Notes under the pieces: generated by a model
Seen by the model: only the letters and a program-made list of their open reading frames with translations
What the model was told of the DNA's origin: nothing
The model's database searches: none
Source of the DNA: Primorskyibacter flagellatus
Lineage (GTDB): Bacteria > Pseudomonadota > Alphaproteobacteria > Rhodobacterales > Rhodobacteraceae
NCBI RefSeq assembly: GCF_014638275.1
Contig: NZ_BMFJ01000001.1
Coordinates: forward strand, 1,910,338 to 1,974,337
DNA length: 64,000 nucleotides
Reading direction: 5' to 3'
In this document: piece by piece, positions 36,683 to 45,878 of the stretch
Numbering within the stretch: position 1 is the first letter of the stretch
Layout: each line of letters begins with the position of its first letter
Program-made: the position numbers and the translations under genes

Positions 36683-38616
36683 TCCTCGTCCTCCAGGCGG
36701 ATCAGTGGCGCACCGGCCTCCACCTGGGCACCTTCCTCCACCAGAACCTCGGCCACAACCCCGTCACGTGGGGCGAGCAGGGCATGTTCCATCTTCATCG
36801 CCTCCAGCACCGCCAGGCGCATGCCCGCCGTGACCTCCTGCCCGGCTTTTGCGCTCAGGACCTTCACCAGTCCGGGCATGGGCGCCTCGATCAGGTTGCC
36901 CCCTGCCCCGGCGGCGGCGGCGCGGTCGATCGGGTCAACAAGGTCAAAGGCCTGCCCGTAGCCCGCGAAGACCGTGATCCGGTTGCCGGTCCGATGGTGG
37001 GCGGGCGCGGCGCGATCGTTCAGCCGCCAGACCGTGTCAAAGACGGCCACGACCGTTTCGCCCGAGGGCAGCGTGATCTCGTGCCGCCGCCCGGAGTGGG
37101 AGGCGACGCGGATCGCAATCTCCGCCCCGTCGCGGGTCAGAACCAGCCGGCGCACCTGCACCCCCCAGAGGCTGAAGCCCGTGAGCGCGTCCGGAACGCC
37201 GTCCAGCCCAAGCGCCACCATCGCGGCCCAGGCCACAACCTCCGCCGCCGGCTCGGGTGCGGCGGCCAGCGTGTCGATGTCGCGGCCGATCAGTCCGGTA
37301 TCCACATCGCCCGCGCCAAAGCCCGGATGACCGGCCAGCGCCCCGAGGAAGGCAAGGTTCGTCACCGTCCCCGCCACCTGCGTCGCATCCAGCGCGGCGG
37401 AGAGCTTCTTCAGCGCGATCTCCCGCGTCGCCCCGTGGGTGATGATCTTGGCGACCATCGGGTCATAGAACGGGCTGATGACGTCGCCGGAGCGCACGCC
37501 GGTATCCGCCCGCGCGCCCTCCGGGAAAGCCAGGTGAGACAGGCGTCCCGTGGCGGGCAGGAAGCCGGCGGGCACATCTTCGGCATAGAGCCGCGCCTCG
37601 AAGGCATGGCCGGTGATGGTCAGGTCCTCCTGCCGCGCGGGCAACGGCTCCCCGGAGGCAACACGCAGCTGCCATTCCACCAGATCGACGCCTGTGATCG
37701 CCTCCGTCACCGGGTGTTCGACCTGCAGGCGGGTGTTCATCTCCATGAACCAGAAGCCGTCCGGCCGCAGGCCTTGCGATCCGTCGACGATGAACTCGAT
37801 CGTGCCCGCCCCGCTGTAACCGATGGCCTCCGCCGCCCGGACCGCCGCCGCGCCCATGGCGGCGCGCATCTCTTCTGTCATGCCGGGTGCCGGGGCTTCC
37901 TCGATCACCTTCTGGTGGCGGCGCTGCAGCGAACAGTCCCGTTCGAACAGGTGCACGGCGCGGGTGCCGTCGCCAAAGACCTGCACCTCGATATGGCGCG
38001 GCTTCTCGACGAATTTCTCCACCAGCACGTCCGGGTTGCCGAAAGCGGTCTTCGCCTCCCCCCGCGCACTTGCCAGCGCATCGGCGAAATCGCCGGGCCG
38101 CTCCACCAGCCGCATCCCCTTGCCGCCACCACCGGCGACGGCCTTGATAAGAACGGGATAACCGATCTCCTCCGCCGCCTTCACCAGCACCGCATCCGAC
38201 TGGTCCGACCCGTGATAGCCCGGCACCACCGGCACCCCGGCCTTCTCCATCAGCGCCTTGGCCGCGTCCTTCAGGCCCATGGCCCGGATCGCCTTCGCGC
38301 TTGGTCCGATGAAGGTCAGACCGGCGGCCTCCACCGCCTCCACGAAACCGGGATTTTCGGACAGGAAGCCGTAGCCGGGATGAATGCCCTGTGCGCCCGT
38401 CTCCTTCGCGGCGGCGATGATGACATCGCCCTTCAGATAGCTCTCCGCCGGGGCGGAGCCGCCGATATGCACCGCCTCGTCCGCCAGCGCGACATGGCGC
38501 GCACCCGCGTCGGCATCGGAATAGACGGCCACCGTCTTCACGCCCATGGCGCGGGCGCTTTCGATCACGCGGCAGGCGATCTCGCCCCGGTTGGCGATCA
38601 GTATCTTGTCGAACAT
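36679..38616 (-). CDS. mccA: Methylcrotonoyl-CoA carboxylase alpha subunit (biotin carboxylase/BCCP)
   Basis: 645 residues. The N-terminal biotin carboxylase/ATP-grasp domain has GGGGKGMRLV and MEMNTRLQVEHPVTE. The C-terminal biotinyl domain has EAMKMEH with the biotinylated Lys608. It carboxylates biotin with bicarbonate and ATP for transfer to 3-methylcrotonyl-CoA. The partner beta subunit lies 85 bases upstream, which separates this complex from other acyl-CoA carboxylases. BirA for biotinylation is encoded at 11790. Confidence 0.92.
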   Translation of the reverse strand: MFDKILIANRGEIACRVIESARAMGVKTVAVYSDADAGARHVALADEAVHIGGSAPAESYLKGDVIIAAAKETGAQGIHPGYGFLSENPGFVEAVEAAGLTFIGPSAKAIRAMGLKDAAKALMEKAGVPVVPGYHGSDQSDAVLVKAAEEIGYPVLIKAVAGGGGKGMRLVERPGDFADALASARGEAKTAFGNPDVLVEKFVEKPRHIEVQVFGDGTRAVHLFERDCSLQRRHQKVIEEAPAPGMTEEMRAAMGAAAVRAAEAIGYSGAGTIEFIVDGSQGLRPDGFWFMEMNTRLQVEHPVTEAITGVDLVEWQLRVASGEPLPARQEDLTITGHAFEARLYAEDVPAGFLPATGRLSHLAFPEGARADTGVRSGDVISPFYDPMVAKIITHGATREIALKKLSAALDATQVAGTVTNLAFLGALAGHPGFGAGDVDTGLIGRDIDTLAAAPEPAAEVVAWAAMVALGLDGVPDALTGFSLWGVQVRRLVLTRDGAEIAIRVASHSGRRHEITLPSGETVVAVFDTVWRLNDRAAPAHHRTGNRITVFAGYGQAFDLVDPIDRAAAAGAGGNLIEAPMPGLVKVLSAKAGQEVTAGMRLAVLEAMKMEHALLAPRDGVVAEVLVEEGAQVEAGAPLIRLEDEE

Positions 38617-38658
38617 GGGGTCCTCCCTCGTGTCGGCGCGGTCATTGGTTCATCTTGC

Positions 38659-38695
38659 CGCAAATATCCTGGGGGTCCGGGGGTGAAACCCCCGG
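38659..38695. repeat. Dispersed intergenic repeat CGCAAATATCCTGGGGG plus hairpin
   Basis: The 17-mer at 38659-38675 recurs exactly at 55785-55801. It is followed here by a perfect 8-bp hairpin (38677-38684 / 38688-38695, loop gaa). It sits in the 85-base gap between mccB and mccA. Both copies pair the same 17-mer with a G/C-run hairpin, indicating a repeat family. Confidence 0.75.
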
Positions 38696-38701
38696 CACCG
38701 G

Positions 38702-40303
38702 TCACATCCGGAACACGCCGAACTTCGTTTCCTCGACCGGCGCGTTCAGCGCGGCGGACAGGCTCAGCGCCAGGACCTCGCGCGTGCGGCGCGGATCGAC
38801 GATGCCGTCGTCCCAGAGCCGGGCAGAGGCATAGAGCGGGTGCGACTGGCGCTCGAACATCTCGATTGTGGGGCGCTTGAACTCCGCCTCCTCCTCCGTC
38901 GACCACGATCCGCCGGAGCGTTCGATCCCGTCGCGCTTGACTGTCGCCAGAACGCCCGCCGCCTGCTCGCCGCCCATGACGGAGATGCGGGAATTCGGCC
39001 AGGTCCAGAGGAACCGCGGCTGGTAGGCCCGCCCGGCCATGCCGTAGTTGCCCGCCCCGAAAGAGCCGCCGACCAGCATGGTGATCTTGGGCACCTTCGT
39101 CGTCGCCACCGCCGTCACCAGTTTGGCGCCATGGCGTGCGATGCCCTCGTTCTCGTACTTCCGTCCGACCATGAAGCCGGTGATATTCTGCAGGAAAACC
39201 AGTGGGATATTGCGCTGAGAGCAGAGCTCCACGAAATGCGCGCCCTTCTGCGCGGCCTCTGAGAAAAGCACGCCATTGTTGGCGATGATCCCGACCGGCA
39301 GACCCATGACATGGGCGAAGCCGGTGACCAGCGTCTCGCCGAACCGCGGCTTGAATTCGTCAAAGCGGGATCCGTCGACCACGCGGGCGATGACCTCGCG
39401 GATGTCGTAGGGGGTGCGCAGGTCGGCGGGAACGACGCCGATGATCTCTTCCGGGTCATAGGCGGGCGGGTCGGTGTCGCGCAGGCCGGGCTTGGGTCCG
39501 GCAGCGCCCAGGGACCCCACGGCCCGCCGCGCCAGTGCCAGCGCATGCGCGTCGTCCTCTGCCAGGTAGTCAGCCACGCCGGACAGGCGCGTATGTACGT
39601 CACCACCGCCAAGGTCCTCTGCCGAAACGATTTCCCCGGTCGCGGCCTTCACCAGCGGGGGCCCGGCGAGGAAGATCGTGCCCTGTTCCTTAACGATGAT
39701 CGTCACGTCCGACATGGCGGGCACATAGGCCCCCCCGGCGGTGCAGGAACCCATGACCACGGCGATCTGGGGAATGCCCTTCGCGCTCATGTTCGCCTGA
39801 TTGTAGAAGATGCGGCCGAAGTGGTCGCGGTCGGGGAAGACCTCATCCTGGTTGGGCAGGTTCGCGCCGCCGGAGTCGACGAGGTAGAGGCAGGGGAGAT
39901 GGTTCTCCTCCGCGATCTCCTGCGCGCGCAGGTGTTTCTTGACCGTCATCGGGTAATAGGTGCCGCCCTTCACGGTGGCGTCGTTGCAGACCACCATGAC
40001 CTCGCGTCCCATGACGCGACCGATACCGGTGATGAGTCCGGCGCAGGGGGCGGCATCGTCATACATGTCGTGCGCGGCGGTCGCCGACAGTTCAAGGAAA
40101 GGTGAGCCCGGGTCCAGCAGCCCCGCAACCCGTTCCCGCGGCAGCATTTTCCCGCGCGAGACGTGACGGTCGCGCGCCTTGTCGCCGCCCCCCGCCGCTG
40201 CGGCCTCGGCTGCGGCGCGGATGGTGTCGAGCGCGGCCAGATGGCCGTCGCGGTTCCGGTGGAAGTCTTCCGACGTGGCAATGGCTTGCGAGACGAGTTT
40301 CAT
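38702..40303 (-). CDS. mccB: Methylcrotonoyl-CoA carboxylase beta subunit (carboxyltransferase)
   Basis: 533 residues, two crotonase-like carboxyltransferase halves. Typical segments: [48 protein letters not shown] and the C-terminal [12 protein letters not shown]. It transfers CO2 from biotin to 3-methylcrotonyl-CoA, giving 3-methylglutaconyl-CoA. Its start overlaps the acyl-CoA synthetase stop by 4 bases. Confidence 0.93.
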   Translation of the reverse strand: MKLVSQAIATSEDFHRNRDGHLAALDTIRAAAEAAAAGGGDKARDRHVSRGKMLPRERVAGLLDPGSPFLELSATAAHDMYDDAAPCAGLITGIGRVMGREVMVVCNDATVKGGTYYPMTVKKHLRAQEIAEENHLPCLYLVDSGGANLPNQDEVFPDRDHFGRIFYNQANMSAKGIPQIAVVMGSCTAGGAYVPAMSDVTIIVKEQGTIFLAGPPLVKAATGEIVSAEDLGGGDVHTRLSGVADYLAEDDAHALALARRAVGSLGAAGPKPGLRDTDPPAYDPEEIIGVVPADLRTPYDIREVIARVVDGSRFDEFKPRFGETLVTGFAHVMGLPVGIIANNGVLFSEAAQKGAHFVELCSQRNIPLVFLQNITGFMVGRKYENEGIARHGAKLVTAVATTKVPKITMLVGGSFGAGNYGMAGRAYQPRFLWTWPNSRISVMGGEQAAGVLATVKRDGIERSGGSWSTEEEAEFKRPTIEMFERQSHPLYASARLWDDGIVDPRRTREVLALSLSAALNAPVEETKFGVFRM

Positions 40304-41847
40304 GCGCGGGTCTCCTCAATTGCGCGGGCCTTCAGTTCCTTGCGGATCACCTTGCCAGTGACGGTCATCGGCAGGGCGTCGACAAAGCTGACCTCGCGCG
40401 GGTAATTGTGGCCGGACAGGCGGGATTTGACATAGTTAACAATGTCTTGCTCCGTGTCGCGCGATGGATCAACGCCTTGCTTCAACACGATGTAGGCCTT
40501 GACGATTTCGGTTCTTAACGGGTCCGGCTTGCCGACGACTCCGGCGGTTGCGACGGCGGGGTGGGTAAGCAGGCAGTCCTCCACCTCTCCCGGTCCGATG
40601 CGATATCCGGCAGAGGTGATGACGTCATCCTCCCGCCCGACGAAGCGGAGGAAGCCGTCCTCGATCACGCCGCGGTCGCCGGTCAGCATCCAGTCGCCGC
40701 GGAATTTTTGCGCCGTGGCTTCGGGTTTTTCCCAATATTCCAGCATCATGGAGGCAGAGCCGCGTTTTACTGCGACGTCGCCTTCACCCTCGCAGGGTTC
40801 GCCGTCTGCGTCGATCACCGCGACCTCATGGCCCGGTGCGGGACGGCCCGCGCAGCCCGGGCGCGCATCGAAAAGTGCGGCGCAGGACGACACGGTCATG
40901 TTGCATTCGGTCTGGCCGTAGAATTCGTTGATCGTGACGCCAAGCGCCTCGCGGCCCCAGGCCAGCATCTCGGCCCCAAGCGGTTCGCCGCCGGACGCGA
41001 CGGAGCGCAGACCGGGGATCACGGCCCCTTCGGCCCTGAGCATGCGCAGCGCGGTCGGAGGGAAGAAAACGTTGCGAATTCCGCAAGTTGCGATCAGATC
41101 CCGGCAGGCGGCGACGGAGAACTTCGGCATCCGCGCCGCCACAACGGGCACGCCAAGCGCCAGCCCCGGCATCAGGACGTCGAACAACCCGCCGATCCAG
41201 GCCCAGTCGGCCGGCGTCCACAGCACGTCGCCCGGCTGGCCGAGGAAATCGTGGGACAGCTCCACTCCGGGCAGATGGCCGGTCAGGACGCGGTGCGCGT
41301 GCAGCGCGCCCTTTGGCTTGCCCGTGGTGCCGGAGGTGTAGATCAGCACGGCGGGGTCAGAACTGACCAGATTGACGGATCCGGTCATCTGGTCAGGAAC
41401 GCCGTTCTCGGGCACCAGGGACGGCGAGCCGATGGCGGAGAGCATCGTCGCCCCCTCGGCGTCCGCGACCGACAGGATCAGGCCGGAGTCGCCGACGCGG
41501 GATTTCAGCGCCTCCTCCCGGAACAGCTTGAACAGGGGGACGGAGATCGCGCCGAGTTTCCAGATCGCGATATGGGCGGCCGCGCACCACGGGTCCTGCG
41601 ATCGGAGCACACCGACCCGGTCGCCCTTCTTCACGCCCCGGTCGGCCAGCGCGGTGGCAAGCGACTCCGCCATCGCGCGGAGAGCGGCGTAGGAGACGTC
41701 GCGGCGCACCGGGCTGGTCATGTCGATGATCGCGGTGCGGGCAGGTTCGCGCGCGGCCCAGTCGTCACAGACCTGGGTCGCCATGTTGAGGCGATCCGGG
41801 ATGTCCCAGGTGAAGGTGTCCGGGAAGGGCTGCATGAGGGGTTTCAT
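40300..41847 (-). CDS. AMP-forming acyl-CoA synthetase
   Basis: 515 residues from the ATG at 41847. Adenylate-forming superfamily: P-loop [12 protein letters not shown] (169-180), FYGQTECN, the GDRGV hinge region and the C-terminal catalytic Lys499 in [11 protein letters not shown]. Its place in the leucine operon suggests activation of isovalerate or another branched short or medium-chain acid to its CoA ester. It overlaps mccB by 4 bases. The longer upstream frame is a shadow of the VPLPA gene. Confidence 0.88.
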   Translation of the reverse strand: MKPLMQPFPDTFTWDIPDRLNMATQVCDDWAAREPARTAIIDMTSPVRRDVSYAALRAMAESLATALADRGVKKGDRVGVLRSQDPWCAAAHIAIWKLGAISVPLFKLFREEALKSRVGDSGLILSVADAEGATMLSAIGSPSLVPENGVPDQMTGSVNLVSSDPAVLIYTSGTTGKPKGALHAHRVLTGHLPGVELSHDFLGQPGDVLWTPADWAWIGGLFDVLMPGLALGVPVVAARMPKFSVAACRDLIATCGIRNVFFPPTALRMLRAEGAVIPGLRSVASGGEPLGAEMLAWGREALGVTINEFYGQTECNMTVSSCAALFDARPGCAGRPAPGHEVAVIDADGEPCEGEGDVAVKRGSASMMLEYWEKPEATAQKFRGDWMLTGDRGVIEDGFLRFVGREDDVITSAGYRIGPGEVEDCLLTHPAVATAGVVGKPDPLRTEIVKAYIVLKQGVDPSRDTEQDIVNYVKSRLSGHNYPREVSFVDALPMTVTGKVIRKELKARAIEETRA

Positions 41848-41944
41848 GACGCCAGCATCCCGATGGTGCGGCAGGCGGGTGAGGGGCCGGCGGCAACGCC
41901 CGCCCCCCGGTCGCAGACGAACCGGAAAGACCGGTCGGCCGGAA

Positions 41945-42484
41945 TCAGACGCGGCGGCGACGCCGTGCCAGGCCGATCCCGCCCAGGGCTCCGGCCAGCA
42001 GCAGCGAGGCCGCGGGCAGCGGCACGGCGCCATCCGGCGTGGTGACCAGCGCGGTCACGTAACCGGCGTTGTTGCCGTAGTCCCGGTCGAAGATGAAAAG
42101 CAGCAGTTCCCCTGGCGTCGCAGCCGTGAAGGTGCCGCCGGCCGCAACCTTGAAGTAGTCGGCGCTGCCGGCGATCTTGCCGACCAGCGTCCCGAACAGC
42201 AGGGTTCCGGGAATCCCGGCCAGGGTGTCGGCCCCGTAGGCAGAGGTCCCCTCCGGACCGAAGAAGAAGGCGCTTTCCAGCGACCATGAGCCGGAGGCCG
42301 TGATGGAAAACTCCTCCCCTGCGGTCAGGAAGATGCCGGTGCTGCCGCCAAAGGCGCTGGCGGCTGCCCCGGTGCCATTGGTGCTGTCCTCCCGGGCAAA
42401 GACGTCGATTGTCACGGTTCCCGCCTGAGCGGCGCCGCTCAGGCAGAGGGCGGTGAGCGCGCCCGTCAGAAGTCCTTTCAACAT
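41945..42484 (-). CDS. VPLPA-CTERM sorted exported protein
   Basis: 179 residues from the ATG at 42484, which has GGAG 6 bases upstream. A signal peptide (MLKGLLTGALTALCLSGAAQA) leads a beta-rich Ser/Thr/Gly mature domain. The C-terminus is a tripartite sorting signal: VPLPAA, a hydrophobic helix, and RRRRRV. This matches VPLPA-CTERM proteins of Rhodobacterales, thought to be processed by exosortase/rhombosortase-like enzymes. It sits between the isovaleryl-CoA dehydrogenase and acyl-CoA synthetase genes, where it is functionally out of place. Confidence 0.85.
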   Translation of the reverse strand: MLKGLLTGALTALCLSGAAQAGTVTIDVFAREDSTNGTGAAASAFGGSTGIFLTAGEEFSITASGSWSLESAFFFGPEGTSAYGADTLAGIPGTLLFGTLVGKIAGSADYFKVAAGGTFTAATPGELLLFIFDRDYGNNAGYVTALVTTPDGAVPLPAASLLLAGALGGIGLARRRRRV

Positions 42485-42532
42485 AATTTTCTCCAGAAAA
42501 ACACGCATCTCCCGTGGGAATGCGCGATTCCA

Positions 42533-42550
42533 AATTATCATGGGATAATT
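42533..42550. promoter_or_regulatory. AT-rich 7-bp palindrome upstream of VPLPA gene
   Basis: aattatc (42533-42539) and gataatt (42544-42550) pair exactly around a 4-base centre. It lies about 50 bases upstream of the VPLPA gene start, in an AT-rich pocket of an otherwise GC-rich region. Possible operator or promoter element giving this gene its own control. Confidence 0.4.
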
Positions 42551-42568
42551 CGAAAACAATCCGGATCA

Positions 42569-43738
42569 TCAGCGGTTGCCCATGCTGGCCATCAGTTCCC
42601 GCCCGATCAGCATGCGGCGGATTTCCGAGGTGCCGGCGCCGATCTCCATCAGCTTGGCATCGCGGAAGATGCGGCCGACGGGATTGTCGTTGAGGTACCC
42701 CGCCCCGCCGAGCGCCTGTACAGCCTGATGCGCCACGACCATCGCCTCTTCGGAGGCGTAGAGCACGCAGGCGGCGGCATCCTGGCGGGTGACCTGACCG
42801 CGGTCGCAGGCCTTCGCAACCTCGTAGACGTAGGCGCGGGCGGAATTCATCTTGGTGTACATGTCGGCAATCTTCCCCTGCATCAGCTGGAAGTTCCCGA
42901 TCGGCTGACCGAACTGCTTGCGTTCGGCCATGTAGGGCATGACCTCGTCCAGGCAGGCGGCCATGATGCCGGTGCCGATGCCCGAGAGCACGACGCGTTC
43001 GTAGTCGAGACCGGACATGAGGACAGCGACGCCCCTGCCCTCCTCTCCCAGCACGTTCTCGAAGGGGACCTCGACATCCTCGAACACCAGTTCGGCGGTG
43101 TTGGATCCGCGCATGCCGAGCTTGTCGAAATGCGGCGAGGTGGAGAAACCCGTCATGGATTTCTCGATGATGAAGGCGGTGATGCCCTTCGATCCGGCCT
43201 CCGGGTCGGTCTTGGCGTAGACGACCAGCGTGTCGGCGTCGGGCCCGTTGGTGATCCAGTACTTGTTGCCGTTCAGCCGGTAGTGATCGTTGCGCTTTTC
43301 CGCGCGCAGCTTCATCGACACAACGTCGGACCCGGCAGAGGGTTCGGACATGGCGAGCGCGCCGACATGGTCACCCGAAACGAGGCCGGGGAGGTATTTC
43401 GCCTTCTGCTCGTCGGTCCCGTTCAGCTTGATCTGGTTGACGCAGAGGTTGGAATGCGCGCCGTAGGAAAGCGAGACGGAGGCCGAGGCGCGGGCGATCT
43501 CCTCGACCACGATGACATGGGCAAGGTAGGACATGCCGACGCCGCCGAACTCCTCGGGCACGGTGATGCCAAGCAGACCGAGGTCGCCCATCTCTTTCCA
43601 GAGCGCATGCGGGAAGGTGTTGGTGCGGTCGATCTCTGCCGCCTGCGGCTTGATCCGCTCCTGCGCGAAGCGGTGGACCATGTCGCGCAGGGCGTTCACG
43701 TCCTCCCCCAGATCGAAGGTCATGGATGCGGTGAACAT
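42569..43738 (-). CDS. ivd: Isovaleryl-CoA dehydrogenase
   Basis: 389-residue FAD-dependent acyl-CoA dehydrogenase from the ATG at 43738 (GGAGGAG upstream). Motifs: [10 protein letters not shown] (flavin region), [19 protein letters not shown] and [11 protein letters not shown] Glu in the LDYERVVL helix (about residue 247) matches the IVD-specific catalytic base position. It converts isovaleryl-CoA to 3-methylcrotonyl-CoA and passes electrons to ETF. It is the first gene of the leucine operon. Confidence 0.93.
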   Translation of the reverse strand: MFTASMTFDLGEDVNALRDMVHRFAQERIKPQAAEIDRTNTFPHALWKEMGDLGLLGITVPEEFGGVGMSYLAHVIVVEEIARASASVSLSYGAHSNLCVNQIKLNGTDEQKAKYLPGLVSGDHVGALAMSEPSAGSDVVSMKLRAEKRNDHYRLNGNKYWITNGPDADTLVVYAKTDPEAGSKGITAFIIEKSMTGFSTSPHFDKLGMRGSNTAELVFEDVEVPFENVLGEEGRGVAVLMSGLDYERVVLSGIGTGIMAACLDEVMPYMAERKQFGQPIGNFQLMQGKIADMYTKMNSARAYVYEVAKACDRGQVTRQDAAACVLYASEEAMVVAHQAVQALGGAGYLNDNPVGRIFRDAKLMEIGAGTSEIRRMLIGRELMASMGNR

Positions 43739-43758
43739 GCGGTCTCCTCCCCGTTTAT

Positions 43759-43772
43759 TGAACACCCGTTCA
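43759..43772. promoter_or_regulatory. TGAAC-N4-GTTCA operator-like palindrome before ivd
   Basis: Exact 5-bp arms tgaac (43759-43763) and gttca (43768-43772) with a 4-base centre, 21 bases upstream of the ivd start. The shape fits TetR-family operators, a class often controlling branched-chain or fatty acid catabolism. No regulator gene is present nearby. Confidence 0.45.
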
Positions 43773-43883
43773 TATCTCAATCACAACCCGCTGCGCTGGT
43801 CAACAGGCGGGAACCGCCGGGCGGGGGTGAGGCGTTGGATCGACAAGGGGCCGGCGGACGGCCCGCATTGAAAGGAGACAACC

Positions 43884-44360
43884 ATGAAAGATCATGTCAA
43901 CGACCTCACCGGGACCTTCTGGGACCGCGCCGAGGACCTGAAGACGGTCATGCTCGAGATCGACGGTCGCGCGGTGCCGATGTCGCCCTATGCCGACAAG
44001 GACGAACGGGTGATCTGGTTCATCACCGCCGAGGGAACGGAGGCCTACGAGGCCGCCAAGGGATCGGGCCGCGTGCGGCTGATCGTGTCGGACATGAAGG
44101 CGAAGCTTTTCGCGGATGTGCACGGCAGCCTGACGGCGGCGGACAATCCGGACAAGCTGGACGAGCTGTGGTCGCCGGTCGCGGCGGCGTGGTTCGAGGA
44201 CGGGCGCGAGGACGATGACGTCCGCCTGCTGGCCTTCCGTCCGGTGGAAGCAGAAGTCTGGGCCACGGACGGTGCGGCCGGGTTCCTGTACGAGATCGCC
44301 AAGGCGAACCTGACGGAGGAGAAGCCGGACATGGGCGACCATGGCCGGGTGACGTTCTGA
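43884..44360 (+). CDS. Pyridoxamine 5'-phosphate oxidase-like flavoprotein (general stress type)
   Basis: 158-residue split-barrel protein. It begins MKDHVNDLTGTFWDRAEDLKTVMLEIDG and continues WFITAEGTEAYE, a pattern of the PNPOx-like general-stress-protein-26 group that binds flavin or F420. AAAGGAG lies 6 bases before the ATG. It is divergent from ivd and has a terminator 47 bases downstream, so it is probably monocistronic. The real substrate is unknown. Confidence 0.8.
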   Translation: MKDHVNDLTGTFWDRAEDLKTVMLEIDGRAVPMSPYADKDERVIWFITAEGTEAYEAAKGSGRVRLIVSDMKAKLFADVHGSLTAADNPDKLDELWSPVAAAWFEDGREDDDVRLLAFRPVEAEVWATDGAAGFLYEIAKANLTEEKPDMGDHGRVTF

Positions 44361-44406
44361 TCCGCAGAGTTTCAGATGAGGGTGACGCGCAGTCGCCTCG
44401 CGGCGG

Positions 44407-44438
44407 CCCTCTCCCCCATTGGGGAGAGGGTTTTGTTT
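44407..44438 (+). terminator. Rho-independent terminator of PNPOx-like gene
   Basis: Perfect 10-bp stem ccctctcccc (44407-44416) / ggggagaggg (44421-44430), loop catt, followed by ttttgtttt. It lies 47 bases after the stop of the plus-strand gene. Confidence 0.75.
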
Positions 44439-44470
44439 TGCGCGGGGGGAGGTGTGGACCCCCTCCCCGG

Positions 44471-44493
44471 CCCTCCCCCTGTCCGGGGGAGGG
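44471..44493. repeat. Second G/C-run hairpin in the 44.4-44.6 kb gap
   Basis: ccctccccc (44471-44479) and gggggaggg (44485-44493) pair exactly around a 5-base loop. Together with the terminator at 44407 and the palindrome at 44520, three stem-loops fill the 281-base gap between 44361 and 44641; no gene is visible in it. Confidence 0.6.
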
Positions 44494-44519
44494 GGTGGCG
44501 TTGTGCGGGGATGCGGGGC

Positions 44520-44604
44520 GTCATCCTCGGGCTTGATCCGGGGAGCTTTGGTCACGGGGCGAGTGGGGCGTCACGGAGATCCTCCGGTCATGCCTGAGGA
44601 TGAC
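44520..44604. repeat. Long-spaced inverted repeat, same family as 12-61
   Basis: gtcatcctcgggc (44520-44532) and gcctgaggatgac (44592-44604) pair with one mismatch in 13. The left arm context (gtcatcctcgg..ttgatccg.gga) resembles the element at the start of the window. Located 3' of both flanking genes. Confidence 0.6.
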
Positions 44605-44641
44605 GACAGGCGACAAAGGATGACGAAAAGCAGTGGCCGGT

Positions 44642-45853
44642 TTAGGCCCCTGCCCCGCCGGCCTGCCAGACCGCGCCGACCTCGGCCCGGATGATGCGGG
44701 CGAGCATCGCGCAGTCGTCGAGCGAGAACGTCAGGGGCAGGCGCATGTCGACGATGGCCTTCAGGATGCGGTCGGATTTCGGGAGCCGGTCGGACGGGGC
44801 ATAGCGCCAGCTGTCGTATCGTGAGGTGAACCCCGTGGGCTCCGCCCCGCCGAACCATTTGAGCTCCACCCCGCGGGCGGCGCAGCGGCGCAGCACCTCA
44901 TTCACCGCGCGGTCCGACCAGTCGAGCAGCAGGACCTGGATGGAGGAGCCGACATAATGCTCCTGCTCGGGCCGTTCGATCACCGTCAGGCCCGGCGTGC
45001 CGCGCAGCCCGGCCTCGACGACCCGGTAGCGGTCGTTCCAGCGGGCGCACTGGTCCTTCAGGCGGCGCAGCTGCGGGCGGAGGATCGCGGCGCGCAGGTT
45101 GTCCATGCGGCCCGAGACGTTCGGGGTGCCGTATTTCACCTTTTCAAACACCTCCGGTCCCGGAGCGGCGAGGTGGCGGCCATAGAGCATGTAGCTGCCC
45201 GACAGGATCACCGCGCGGGCCATGAGGTCGGGATCGCGGGTGGTCAGGAAACCGCCCTCGCCAGAGTTCATGTGCTTGTAGGTCTGGGTCGAATAGCAGG
45301 CGGCGATGCCGTGATTGCCTGAGTTGATGCCGTTCCAGGCGCCACCCATGGTGTGCGCGCAGTCCTCGATCACGCGGATGCCGGCGGCGTCGCAGATTTC
45401 CATCAGCCGGTCCATGTCGCAGATATGCCCGCGCATGTGGCTGAGCAGCAGGACGGACGCGTTGCCCTGCCCCGCAAGTTCCGCAAGGTGGTCGAGGTCG
45501 ATGACGAGGTCTTCGGTCACGCCGACATAGACAGGCACCGCACCGAGCGAGGCGATGGCGCCAGGGACGGGGGCGAGCGTGAAGGCATTGGTCAGGACCG
45601 GATCGCCGGGCCCGACGCCAACCGCACGCAGCGCGGTGGCAATGGCGGAACCGCCGGAGGAGGTGGCGAGCGCGAAAGGAACGTCCATGGCAGCGGCGAA
45701 TTCCTGTTCGAGCAGGGAGACCTCGGCGGTTTCGCCCTCCACCACGTTATAGCGGTGCAGGCGGCCGGAACGGAGGACCCGCAGGGCGGCCTCGATCGCG
45801 TCCTCGGGGATCGGTTCCTGCTGCGTGAACGCGCCTTTGAACGTTTCGGACAT
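44642..45853 (-). CDS. DegT/DnrJ/EryC1/StrS-family aminotransferase
   Basis: 403-residue PLP enzyme of the sugar aminotransferase group. PLP pocket: TSSGGSAIATALRA (64-77), Asp164 in VIEDCAHTMGG and the Schiff-base Lys193 in STQTYKHMNSGEGGF. Such enzymes aminate nucleotide-linked keto-sugars for LPS or capsule, or in some cases work in secondary metabolism. No other sugar-nucleotide gene adjoins; an MFS transporter lies 25 bases upstream on the same strand, so the two may form a unit. Exact substrate unknown. Confidence 0.87.
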   Translation of the reverse strand: MSETFKGAFTQQEPIPEDAIEAALRVLRSGRLHRYNVVEGETAEVSLLEQEFAAAMDVPFALATSSGGSAIATALRAVGVGPGDPVLTNAFTLAPVPGAIASLGAVPVYVGVTEDLVIDLDHLAELAGQGNASVLLLSHMRGHICDMDRLMEICDAAGIRVIEDCAHTMGGAWNGINSGNHGIAACYSTQTYKHMNSGEGGFLTTRDPDLMARAVILSGSYMLYGRHLAAPGPEVFEKVKYGTPNVSGRMDNLRAAILRPQLRRLKDQCARWNDRYRVVEAGLRGTPGLTVIERPEQEHYVGSSIQVLLLDWSDRAVNEVLRRCAARGVELKWFGGAEPTGFTSRYDSWRYAPSDRLPKSDRILKAIVDMRLPLTFSLDDCAMLARIIRAEVGAVWQAGGAGA

Positions 45854-45878
45854 GCGCGCCTCCTCCCGGTTGCCGGCT

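Noticed and set aside
36673..38880. 735-residue plus-strand open frame
   Set aside because: Antisense to mccA, which has complete biotin carboxylase and biotinyl motifs. No protein-like features on the plus strand.
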